Origin: Gracilibacter sp. BRH_c7a
GTDB taxonomy: Bacteria > Bacillota > Desulfitobacteriia > Desulfitobacteriales > Syntrophobotulaceae
Length of the DNA stretch: 64,000 nt
Assembly (NCBI GenBank): GCA_001516055.1
Contig: LOEZ01000096.1
Span: forward strand, 1 to 64,000
Direction of reading: 5' to 3'
Under the pieces are notes generated by a model, which was not told the DNA's origin, ran no database searches, and saw only the letters and a program-made list of their open reading frames with translations. This document shows, piece by piece, positions 18,088 to 26,135 of the stretch. The position numbers and the translations under genes were made by a program. Within the stretch, counting starts at the first letter, position 1, and each line of letters starts with the position of its first letter.

Positions 18088-19425
18088 ATGAAAATTAAAA
18101 AGATACTAATACCATTTCTTTGTCTCCTGGTAATCTTTGCAGTTGGCCCCACTTATGCTTTTGCTGAGGAGACTCCGGTATCTGTCACAGAAACTGATAC
18201 CGATACAGAAACTACAACGGATTCAAATGATACTGACACGACTACTGATACTGACACAACTACTGACACTGATACCGACAGTACATCAGACACCGCAACA
18301 GATTCGGAGACAGACACGAATACGGAAGTAGACACAGAAGCGGATGATGAAGAAACCGAGACAGATGAAAATCTTGAGGAAGAAGCAGGCGTCACCCCCG
18401 ATAGCTGGTTGTATTCCATAGAACAAATGATTGAGAGCGTTCAAGTTGCGGTTACTTTTTCAGCTGATGGCAAAGCTGAATTACTGATAGAATTCGCGAA
18501 TGAAAGGCTTGCCGAAGCTCAGATTATGTCAGATCAAGATCAGCAGGACTTAGTGGAGAAAGTAATTCTTGCTTATTCAGAGACAATCAAAAAAGCAAAC
18601 TTCCAAGTCCAAAAGATTATTGAGGATACCGAAAGCGTTTCTGAGGAAAGCGAAGATATTTTAGATGAAACTACTGGAGAAACAGAAGAGGAAACAGCTA
18701 CTGAAGATACAGAAGTAACTGAAGATACAGAAGCTGCTGAAGATACAGAAGTTACAGAAGTTACAGAAGAACAAGCCAGAATCAGTAGCCTTATTGAGAA
18801 GATCGAACTTGTCCAGAGTGATGCCGATAAAATTGCTATCAAACTGACGGGAAATCTTTCTGAAGAACAAGCTGAACTTATGGCGAATGTTATTAAAGCT
18901 GAAGTTCAAAACACTATCGCCCTTAGAACTTATGTAACTGCTAAAAAGACCTATGTAGATTCTGTAAAACAATTTGCCACTGCTAAAAAAGAGCTTGGAC
19001 AGGCCCTTAGTACGGGTGATGAAACTGTAATTCAAGCCGCCCGGGAAAAAGTGGAGCTGGCAGAACAAAATAAAATTCAAATGAAAGAATTATCTAAAGA
19101 TGTGCATGAGCTGCAAAAAGAAGTTGCAAAAGAAAACCGGGAAGTAATGAAGGAACAAAAAGAAGAAATCAAAGAGCTTAAGAAAGCCAATAGAAACGAT
19201 GACGATGACGATGACGACGACGCAGACGACGCAGACGACGCAGATGATGCAGATGACGCAGATGACGCAGACGACGCAGATGATGCAGACGACGAGGCAG
19301 TAGAAGATGAAGATGGGGAAAATGATAATGAAGATAATGAAGTTGTGGTAAATAACACCGAAAAACAAAATAATGATAAGGATTCCAAATCAGATAGAGG
19401 AAATAACGGTAAAGACAAAGGCTAA
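18088..19425 (+). CDS. Secreted DUF5667 protein with Thr/Asp and Asp-rich repeats
   Basis: 445 aa. Signal peptide (about 1-27, ending YAFAEE), a Thr/Asp/Ser/Glu linker (about 30-105), then a DUF5667 domain (about 108-340) starting PDSWLYSIEQMIESVQVAV and broken by a Thr/Glu/Asp insert (about 190-230). Coiled-coil (about 300-370) and a strongly acidic Asp-Ala tract follow, with a charged C-terminus. The Asp tract is built from GACGCA/GATGCA hexamers and a nonamer at 19197-19295. Family function unknown; the acidic tracts suggest an extracellular cation-binding or spacer role (inference). RBS is AAAAAAAGG before ATG 18088. Confidence 0.8.
   Translation: MKIKKILIPFLCLLVIFAVGPTYAFAEETPVSVTETDTDTETTTDSNDTDTTTDTDTTTDTDTDSTSDTATDSETDTNTEVDTEADDEETETDENLEEEAGVTPDSWLYSIEQMIESVQVAVTFSADGKAELLIEFANERLAEAQIMSDQDQQDLVEKVILAYSETIKKANFQVQKIIEDTESVSEESEDILDETTGETEEETATEDTEVTEDTEAAEDTEVTEVTEEQARISSLIEKIELVQSDADKIAIKLTGNLSEEQAELMANVIKAEVQNTIALRTYVTAKKTYVDSVKQFATAKKELGQALSTGDETVIQAAREKVELAEQNKIQMKELSKDVHELQKEVAKENREVMKEQKEEIKELKKANRNDDDDDDDDADDADDADDADDADDADDADDADDEAVEDEDGENDNEDNEVVVNNTEKQNNDKDSKSDRGNNGKDKG
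19197..19295 (+). repeat. In-frame Asp/Ala codon repeat
   Basis: Short tandem units (GACGACGCA, GATGACGCA, GATGATGCA) encode poly(Asp-Asp-Ala). Units stay in frame with third-base variation, so selection acts on the peptide. Confidence 0.8.
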
Positions 19426-19444
19426 AATAGAATTACAAGTATCA

Positions 19445-19493
19445 AAAAAGCCCTCTCGCCCGCTTTTTCATCAATGGGAGGGGAGGGCTTTTT
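19445..19493. terminator. Bidirectional terminator between DUF5667 and GGT genes
   Basis: AAAAAGCCCTC (19445-19455) pairs with GAGGGCTTTTT (19483-19493). Both convergent genes end into it. Confidence 0.85.
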
Positions 19494-19506
19494 CTTATCC
19501 TTTTAA

Positions 19507-21114
19507 CTAATATACAGCTATCGTCCCGTCAGTTCTTGGCTCCGTGCCGCCTACGAGTATACCGTCTTTCGTTCTCCAAATAATTTGACCGCGACCAAAA
19601 CTGGTTGAACCCACAGAGTATTGCATTTGGTGACCAAGATTTCTCAGGGATAAGGTAAGATGCTCCTGGAAACTATGTTCCACTTCTACGACTTTTTCCG
19701 TTTTCCACTGCCATCTTGGGGCATCCAAACTGGCTTGGGGGTTAAGTCCAAAATCAATAGTATTCATGATAACCTGGATATGGCCCTGCGGCTGCATGAA
19801 TCCTCCCATTACTCCAAACGGGCCGATAGCTTGATTATCTTTAGTTAAGAAGCCCGGAATAATTGTATGATATGGTCTTTTCCCGGGCTTTAGATAATTA
19901 TCATGGGACTTGTTAAGCGAGAAGTTATTCCCGCGATTATGTAGGCTAATTCCGGTACCCGGAACTACTAGACCTGAACCAAAACCCATGTAGTTACTTT
20001 GAATAAAGGAGACCATATTTCCTTCACCATCTGCTGTAGCTAGATATACCGTTCCTCCTTTGGAAGGATTACCGGCTTCAGGAAGCAAGGCTGATTTCCC
20101 GATTAGCTTTCTTCTTTCTGCAGCATAGTCATCTGACAGAAGATCTTCCACCGTAACACTCATCTCAGATGGTTCAGCGATATATTTTAAGCCATCAGCA
20201 TAGGCAAGTTTCAAGGCTTCGATCTGTTTATGATAGGTGTCAAGAGAATCCTTATATTCGAAATCAAATCCTTTTAATATATTTAAGGCTATCAGTGCCA
20301 CAAGACCATGCCCGTTAGGTGGAATTTCCCAGACATTGTAGCCCCTATAATTAATGTTAATAGGCTTGACCCATTCCGGCTTATAATCCTCCAGATCCTT
20401 CTTCCGAAGATATCCGCCATACTGCCTGGAAAACTGATCTATCTTATCTGCAAGATCTCCCTGATAGAAGGATTGAGCATTGCTTTCAGCAATAGATTTT
20501 AAACTGTCGGCATGATGCTGAGAAGACCAGACCTCTCCAACTTCCGGTGCTCTCCCTTGGGGAGCAAACATCTCGAACCAATGTCTGAACTCCTCACCCT
20601 GAAGATTTTGTTTATAAGTACGATAGGAGTTTTTCCATAACCTCCCGACAGAAGGGGAGACAGGGTAACCTTGCTCGGCATATCTAATGGCTGGCTCCAA
20701 TACTTGAGTCAGTGGAAGTCTGCCAAAACGACCGGATAACTCTCTCCAGGCCGCAGGTGTTCCAGGAACTGTCACGGGAATCCATCCATATTTGGGCATT
20801 TCTGCATGACCCAACCGTTCAAGCACCTCAGCCGAGAGCCCGGATGGAGCAGGTCCACTTGAGTTTAAACCGTAAAGTTCTCCCTTTGTCCATATTAGGG
20901 CAAAAGCATCACCGCCAATTCCATTGGAGGTGGGGTCTACCACTGTAAGACAGGCAGCCGTGGCAATTGCCGCATCTATAGCATTTCCACCCTTTTTCAG
21001 AATGTCCAATCCTGCTTGAGCCGCCAAGGGCTGGGATGTTGCCACCATTCCATTCTTGGCGTATACAGACATCCGTTGGGAAGGATACGGATAATATAAC
21101 GAATCGAAATTCAT
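19507..21114 (-). CDS. Gamma-glutamyltranspeptidase-like Ntn hydrolase
   Basis: 535 aa without a signal peptide. GGNAIDAAIATAACLTVVDPTSNGIGGDAF is the GGT N-domain signature. The nucleophile Thr is in the processing region (GNPSKGGTVYLATADGEGNMV), followed by SNYMGFGSG and GMGF-like/PGTGISLHNRG motifs. Length and lack of a leader fit the cytosolic YwrD branch rather than secreted GGT. GGT enzymes autocleave and transfer or hydrolyse gamma-glutamyl groups (glutathione, gamma-Glu peptides). RBS AGGAGGTTATATTA precedes ATG 21114. Small RNA copy 2 lies upstream. Confidence 0.9.
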   Translation of the reverse strand: MNFDSLYYPYPSQRMSVYAKNGMVATSQPLAAQAGLDILKKGGNAIDAAIATAACLTVVDPTSNGIGGDAFALIWTKGELYGLNSSGPAPSGLSAEVLERLGHAEMPKYGWIPVTVPGTPAAWRELSGRFGRLPLTQVLEPAIRYAEQGYPVSPSVGRLWKNSYRTYKQNLQGEEFRHWFEMFAPQGRAPEVGEVWSSQHHADSLKSIAESNAQSFYQGDLADKIDQFSRQYGGYLRKKDLEDYKPEWVKPININYRGYNVWEIPPNGHGLVALIALNILKGFDFEYKDSLDTYHKQIEALKLAYADGLKYIAEPSEMSVTVEDLLSDDYAAERRKLIGKSALLPEAGNPSKGGTVYLATADGEGNMVSFIQSNYMGFGSGLVVPGTGISLHNRGNNFSLNKSHDNYLKPGKRPYHTIIPGFLTKDNQAIGPFGVMGGFMQPQGHIQVIMNTIDFGLNPQASLDAPRWQWKTEKVVEVEHSFQEHLTLSLRNLGHQMQYSVGSTSFGRGQIIWRTKDGILVGGTEPRTDGTIAVY

Positions 21115-21185
21115 TAATATAACCTCCTATCATAAATATTAACATTAATATACAGTATATCAGAAATCTTCGGGAGTGTAGCAAA

Positions 21186-21357
21186 TGTCAAGATTCTGTA
21201 ATAACAATAAACCTTTTGTAAAAGCCATAGACAGCAAGTGTAAGCAGTGCTATTCTACAAACAAGTTAGTAATGAATTTCATCACTTTCTCTTCCTCCCA
21301 TATATATACTTAATGGCACAGCGAACTAGAAAGTTTAACTGTGTCAGTTTTCTTTTA
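21186..21357 (+). ncRNA. Candidate small RNA, copy 2
   Basis: About 172 bp matching the element at 13951-14115 over its full length. It has the same blocks, ATAAACCTTTTG-AAAAGCCATAGACA, GCTATTCTAC-A-CAAGTTA and CATCACTTTCTCTTCCTCCC, and ends in a terminator. Its terminator has diverged in sequence yet still pairs. It sits between the divergent GGT and CWB2 genes, about 95 bp upstream of the latter. Function and promoter unproven. Confidence 0.5.
21315..21357 (+). terminator. Terminator of small RNA copy 2
   Basis: GGCACAG (21315-21321) pairs with CTGTGTC (21339-21345), with an inner AACT/AGTT stem, then AGTTTTCTTTT. It isolates the element from the downstream CWB2 gene. Confidence 0.65.
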
Positions 21358-21452
21358 ATCCTAAAAATAGGTATCGAACTTAGGATGGGAGGAGTTGGTC
21401 TGAAGTGTTATAATGATAAAAGACCCAATATATTGCTAAGGAGAAGGGAAGA

Positions 21453-22976
21453 TTGCTAGTGCCAAGAATCATAATTGTACTAAAAGAATCTCTGCTTCTG
21501 ACATTATTTCTAATCGTATTTGCAATGCCTTTATACGCATCAGACTACCAGATCGCATCTTTAGATGAGACGAATCGACTCTATGGAGATGATAGATATA
21601 AGACAGCGCAGGCTATAGCCGAGCAGATTAACAATGAAACTGTTGACTGTGTAGTCTTAGCTCCAAGCAATTATGCTAATGCTTTACCGGCGAGTGTCTT
21701 AGCTCATAAGAATAATGCTCCTTTGTTATTACTTAACAGCACTGCCAAAAGTACAAAGGAAGCATTCGACTATATTAACAGTCATCTTACTAAAACAGGA
21801 AAAATCTATCTCGTTGGTGACAGTAGATTAATCGGTTACGACTTTATTGCCGAACTTGATCTCTTAGGTTATAAAAATATAATTAGTATCTCTGGTACCG
21901 ATAAATATCAGACTGATTATTTAATAGCGCGAGAGTTAAATATATCAGATGGAACACCTGTAGTAATCAGTTCAGCTGAAGACTTCCCTGATGTAATCGC
22001 AATATCCAGCTTTGCAGCAGCTAATGGCTGGCCGATGCTGCTTACTGATGGAGAAGTATTAACATACAACATTAAGAATTTCATCGTGGAGAAACAGCCT
22101 TCAGAAATCTATATTACAGGTGGAGAAGGAGCAGTCTCTAAAGTTATTGAAGATGAACTTGTAAACATAGTTCCAAACACAAAGATTACAAGGTTTGCAG
22201 GTAATCAGAGAGATGAAACCGCTATGAAGATAACTAACCATTTTGCCCCCCAACCCCAGAACATCTATATTGTTTCTAACTATCTTGATGCCTTAGCCGG
22301 CAGTGTTTTAGCTGCCAAAACAAAGAGTCCAATTATATTGGTGAACTCGGCAACCAAAAGATCTCTTCCTAAAGACATAGTGCGTTATATGGCCGATACG
22401 AGAAAACGCCAAGCAAATACCAACATCATAGCACTTGGAGGATTAGCAGTTCTACCAGACGAGACATTTACCTTTGCCGCAAGTCTGGGTGGACAAATCA
22501 ATAGCATTGGTCAGCCAGTGGAGTTTAGTTATACAATAGAAAAAGATTATTGGTGGCTCTCAAGCAAAGCATTCGAGGAACATAAAGGAGAACTATCCGT
22601 AGAACAAGAATTAGCTTTAATGACTGCAGTGAATTTCTATAATGAATGGCTCTCCATAGACTACAGCACATTGGGCGAGAGTACTTTTGGTTTACAATAT
22701 GCCACCCAGAGATTTGCGCAAGGAGAACGAGAGAAAATAACAAATTTAACGGATATATATAATAGGCAGAGATATGTTAATCGAGTAGAAAAACTAACCG
22801 TATCAAGCATTGGAACTTACTATATGCTGCAAGATACTCCTTATACGTATGTTAGAATACGTGCTGACTCAGTTACCTATAATGCCGAAAGGGGAGGTAA
22901 TAATAAACGGTCTGATACTCATATCGTTTGTTTATATAACATCCACGGCTATTGGGAAGTCGATTTGGTGCAATAA
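21453..22976 (+). CDS. CWB2 wall protein with unclassified C-terminal domain
   Basis: 507 aa. Start is TTG 21453 after AGGAGAAGGGAAGA. A signal peptide (about 1-30) is followed by three CWB2 repeats (about 42-340): LYGDDRYKTAQAIAE, FPDVIAISSFAAANGWPMLLT, IYITGGEGAVS, LDALAGSVLAAKTKSPIILV. The last ~165 residues (VEFSYTIEKDYWWLSSKAF... to ...YNIHGYWEVDLVQ) resemble a small alpha+beta fold with Trp/Tyr-rich strands; I do not recognise the family. It is probably displayed on the wall and may bind a ligand. Monocistronic, with its own terminator. Confidence 0.8.
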   Translation: MLVPRIIIVLKESLLLTLFLIVFAMPLYASDYQIASLDETNRLYGDDRYKTAQAIAEQINNETVDCVVLAPSNYANALPASVLAHKNNAPLLLLNSTAKSTKEAFDYINSHLTKTGKIYLVGDSRLIGYDFIAELDLLGYKNIISISGTDKYQTDYLIARELNISDGTPVVISSAEDFPDVIAISSFAAANGWPMLLTDGEVLTYNIKNFIVEKQPSEIYITGGEGAVSKVIEDELVNIVPNTKITRFAGNQRDETAMKITNHFAPQPQNIYIVSNYLDALAGSVLAAKTKSPIILVNSATKRSLPKDIVRYMADTRKRQANTNIIALGGLAVLPDETFTFAASLGGQINSIGQPVEFSYTIEKDYWWLSSKAFEEHKGELSVEQELALMTAVNFYNEWLSIDYSTLGESTFGLQYATQRFAQGEREKITNLTDIYNRQRYVNRVEKLTVSSIGTYYMLQDTPYTYVRIRADSVTYNAERGGNNKRSDTHIVCLYNIHGYWEVDLVQ

Positions 22977-22995
22977 GACATAACACGCAAGAAAC

Positions 22996-23042
22996 GAAGA
23001 GGTTAAAGAGGCATTGATAACTCTTTAACCTCTTTCTTATTT
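22996..23042 (+). terminator. Terminator after CWB2 gene
   Basis: GAAGAGGTTAAAGAG (22996-23010) pairs with CTCTTTAACCTCTTTC (23021-23036), then TTATTT. Confidence 0.88.
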
Positions 23043-23126
23043 GCCTTGCACGGATTACAGCCAGATGTTATTCTACGGAGGATTAGTTAAAACGAGTCAC
23101 TACAAAAAATATCAGGAGGAATTATA

Positions 23127-23693
23127 ATGAAAGAAAATATGAAGTGTATTGTTAACGGCCAGGCTCTATCAAAGACTGAGTTCAACAGGCAAAAAGAATA
23201 TTTGAAAGCTAGCTTTAACCAACGGCAAATGGAATGGAAGGAAGAAGAAATAGAAAATTTGGCTCTGGAACAGATGATCGGTCAGGCTTTATTACTGCAA
23301 GAAGCAGGAAAAAAAGAGATAAAACCAAGTGCTGAAAAGATTGAGCAAAATGTTGAAAATGTTAGATCGCAGTTTTCTACGGAAGAGGAATTTAATCAAG
23401 CCCTGGAAAGCCAGAATATGACTCTTGAACAATTGGAAGCCGATATCTCCAAAGAACTTAGCGTTAATGATTTCTTGGAACAAACTATTCCACGTGAAGA
23501 AACCGTAGTTACTGAGGAAGAGATCTCAGCTTTTTATGAACAATATAAAGCAAATGCCGGAGATCAGGCCCAGAGTCTTGAGCTAGTGAAGGGACAGATT
23601 GAACAGATTCTTTCTCAACAAAAAGTTGGTCATGCCATAGGCAAAGTCGTCGAGAAATTAAAGACTGAAAGCCAAATAGAAACTTTTATTTAG
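23127..23693 (+). CDS. SurA-N-like chaperone-domain protein
   Basis: 188 aa matching the SurA/PrsA N-terminal chaperone domain: opening VNGQALSKTEFNRQKEYLK, LALEQMIGQALLLQEA, and the downstream helices EEEFNQALESQNMTLEQLEADI and EEEISAFYEQYK. The parvulin PPIase domain is absent and there is no signal peptide, so it is probably a cytosolic or trigger-factor-like chaperone. Strong RBS AGGAGGAATTATA precedes ATG 23127. Substrates unknown; nearby wall proteins are candidates by position only. Confidence 0.75.
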   Translation: MKENMKCIVNGQALSKTEFNRQKEYLKASFNQRQMEWKEEEIENLALEQMIGQALLLQEAGKKEIKPSAEKIEQNVENVRSQFSTEEEFNQALESQNMTLEQLEADISKELSVNDFLEQTIPREETVVTEEEISAFYEQYKANAGDQAQSLELVKGQIEQILSQQKVGHAIGKVVEKLKTESQIETFI

Positions 23694-23725
23694 AATAATA
23701 CAATAGAAGCGAATAACAATGAAGC

Positions 23726-23775
23726 TAAAAGCCCTCCCCGCTACTTTAATGAAAAGATGGCGGAGAGGGCTTCTA
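23726..23775. terminator. Bidirectional terminator
   Basis: AAAAGCCCTC and GAGGGCTTCT arms lie between the convergent SurA_N and CWB2-GH18 genes. Confidence 0.8.
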
Positions 23776-23784
23776 TGGTTAATC

Positions 23785-25899
23785 TTAGTTCATCCGTTCC
23801 TTCAACAGCGGATACAATTCCGGTGCACTGACCTCATTGATCCAACCCATGGACCAGCCACCGATACCGCCCAGAGCGAACTCGTCAAGCAAGTCGAGCT
23901 TGGCACCCCAGCTCTCTCGATCATCGAAGAAGGCAGTTCTCTGGTACCCATCCTCATCGACGTACTTGAAGGTAGGGACCCCTACAGGGTCACTGGGAGT
24001 AGTGTGTCTGGTTATGACAGCCCCGAACTGATTAGCTGTCTGAGTAGCAATAGCCCAGCCGAAAGTCTTGGATACCCAGCCATTACCTTCAGTCCTCCAG
24101 GTACGGCCGTAATAGGGTACCCCCATCAGGATTTGTTCCGAGGGTATCTCGGTTACTGCATAAGCCATAACCTCTCGTACCCATTCCACAGGAGCTATCG
24201 GTCCTGGAGCAGAAGTGGAATAGTGCTTATCATAAGACATGATCTGAATATAATCGGTGTATTTAGCTAGATCACGATAATTGTACTCATCATACCAAGG
24301 CTGGGCGGTGGCTGAAGTCTTAGACATTACCGAGACCATCACTAACTTACCCTTGGGATGAAGCTTCTCATAGAGTTCTTTCATTAGACTGGTGAGACCT
24401 TCCTCTGAATCGTCAGAGAGAGCTTCCATATCCACCAGGATACCATCAGCATTAGTTTCTTGTACCAGTTTCACAGCACTATTAACGAAATTACCTCTTT
24501 TCCCCGAGTCAGTAAGCATACTATCGGCAATCTTGCCAGAACCCATCACCATGGGGACGACCCTGGCGCCATAACTCTGGCCCAGATCAACAAGATATCT
24601 GGGAGTCTCCGCACTGGAGAACCTATAGGCGAAGCTTCCGTCGTTCTGTAGTCCTCCCGCCAGATTAGGTACCAGGATATGGATGGAATCGCTAAGACTT
24701 CCCGTTACGAAGTTCAGCTGATTTTCATAGGTGGTTTTGTTAGCATATCCATCCCAGAACTGCAGAGAAATCCTTGGATTTATCTTACCTGTACGTACAA
24801 TGTTCTCTATTTTATAATTAATGACTCCCCAACCTCCTAATATAGAGAATTTATTCACTTCTTCTCTATTATTATTCAGATAGGAAGCTGTAGGTGAATC
24901 CAGCATAGCATTCTCATCCTGTGGAACGAGAACTATAGGATTATTCTCCCGAGCCGCCAGCACAGAACCGGCTAAGGCATCAGGGAAGCTCATCCCTGTA
25001 GCTACGACTACCTTATCCATATTGAAGTTTAGGCTGTTCATGATCTCGATGTTGGTTAAGAACCGATTACTGCCGCTAAGACGGTCGACGCTGTATCCGG
25101 CCTTGGTTAGTTCATCGGCAACTCCAGCGCTTACTGCTCCTTCTCCGCCAATCAGGGTCACTTCCGTTACTCCCATCCTCTCCAGGGCATCTAAGGTAGC
25201 AGCAGGTAGCTGCTTGGGATCGGTGAGCAGGAGAGGAATACCGTTAGAGGCGGCGTAGGAAGAGATACTTAGAGCATCAGCGAAAGCTGTGCCTGAAACC
25301 AGGAAAGCCTGAGAACTATTTTCGACAGCCGTGGTAGAGATATTGGCGGCTGTCTCGTAACGGTTTTTACCATCGATACGATAGACCTGAATATCGTTGT
25401 CTATCAGTTCCTCTTCTACCTCGGTAGAGATAGCACCTGTGCCACCCAAGATGAAGACAGAATTGGTTCTGAGACGTTTCATCTCTTCCAGTACTTCAGG
25501 ACGCAGGCGTTTGGATTCCGTTAACAGCAGGGGGCCGCCTCCCACCACCGCACTATTGGCGAGTACTGCACCGGCTAAGGCGTCAGGGAAAGAATCTCCC
25601 CTGGCTAGAACAACATTATAAGCTTCAATCCAGTTCTTACTGGATATATCTACTGCAGTCTCATATCTGTTTCCCCCCGCGAAGCGTTCGAAGGTCTTGC
25701 TAACAGATTCACTATCCCCATATGTAGGTATGACTGAGCCGAAGAAAGCACCTGTAGTCAAGAGGGCCGCCGCTGTCACCATTGCCGCACCCTTCTTGAA
25801 CAGCTTACCAGCGTCAAGTCTTTTATTCTCTAATTTACCTTTGATTATTTCCTTCCAAATGTGGTAAGATTGCTTTGAGAAAAAATGGTTTCTGAACAT
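23785..25899 (-). CDS. CWB2 wall-anchored GH18-like protein, copy B
   Basis: 704 aa, close paralogue of 9533-11551 across its length. N-terminus has a long basic region and a membrane-type signal (about 34-62). Three CWB2 repeats (about 68-355) precede the GH18 domain (about 370-704): DGILVDMEAL, YIQIMSYDKHY, GVPYYGRTW, WSMGWINEVSAPELYPLL. As in copy A, the active-site strand lacks the middle Asp (Leu instead) but keeps the Glu. RBS AAGGAGAT lies 5 bp before ATG 25899. It likely acts on or binds wall glycan. The N-terminus is longer than copy A's and unusually hydrophilic. Confidence 0.87.
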   Translation of the reverse strand: MFRNHFFSKQSYHIWKEIIKGKLENKRLDAGKLFKKGAAMVTAAALLTTGAFFGSVIPTYGDSESVSKTFERFAGGNRYETAVDISSKNWIEAYNVVLARGDSFPDALAGAVLANSAVVGGGPLLLTESKRLRPEVLEEMKRLRTNSVFILGGTGAISTEVEEELIDNDIQVYRIDGKNRYETAANISTTAVENSSQAFLVSGTAFADALSISSYAASNGIPLLLTDPKQLPAATLDALERMGVTEVTLIGGEGAVSAGVADELTKAGYSVDRLSGSNRFLTNIEIMNSLNFNMDKVVVATGMSFPDALAGSVLAARENNPIVLVPQDENAMLDSPTASYLNNNREEVNKFSILGGWGVINYKIENIVRTGKINPRISLQFWDGYANKTTYENQLNFVTGSLSDSIHILVPNLAGGLQNDGSFAYRFSSAETPRYLVDLGQSYGARVVPMVMGSGKIADSMLTDSGKRGNFVNSAVKLVQETNADGILVDMEALSDDSEEGLTSLMKELYEKLHPKGKLVMVSVMSKTSATAQPWYDEYNYRDLAKYTDYIQIMSYDKHYSTSAPGPIAPVEWVREVMAYAVTEIPSEQILMGVPYYGRTWRTEGNGWVSKTFGWAIATQTANQFGAVITRHTTPSDPVGVPTFKYVDEDGYQRTAFFDDRESWGAKLDLLDEFALGGIGGWSMGWINEVSAPELYPLLKERMN

Positions 25900-26048
25900 C
25901 TCATATCTCCTTCTTTACTTAAGTTATTTAAAAAAATTTGTTAGTGCACAAATAATTTGAACTTATATTTCTTATTTCGCCAAAATAAGTTAAAATCCTG
26001 TATAAATTAACCATCCATTAATTACAAATTACAAAAAGTACAATCATT

Positions 26049-26099
26049 GGGGACATTCCTGCTTAATAGATTTTCCCTAACTTCAGCAGGTGTGTCCCC
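26049..26099. repeat. GTCCCC-type dispersed inverted repeat, copy 4
   Basis: GGGGACA (26049-26055) and CCTGCT (26058-26063) pair with AGCAGG (26085-26090) and TGTCCCC (26093-26099). It lies 37 bp upstream of the CWB2-subtilisin start. Only the GTCCCC arms are shared with the other copies, so membership is tentative. Confidence 0.45.
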
Positions 26100-26135
26100 T
26101 TACCGCTAATCCAGGTGCCATCGAGAGGAGAAAAA

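Noticed and set aside
18153-18419. Antisense Ser/Val-rich ORF in DUF5667 gene
   Set aside because: It is the complement of Thr/Asp repeat codons; no ribosome site and no coherent domain.
19197-19295. CRISPR-like or minisatellite array
   Set aside because: Units are 6-9 bp, in frame with the gene, and have no spacers.
19077-19418. Antisense Ser-rich ORF over the Asp tract
   Set aside because: Shadow of the poly-Asp/Ala coding repeat.
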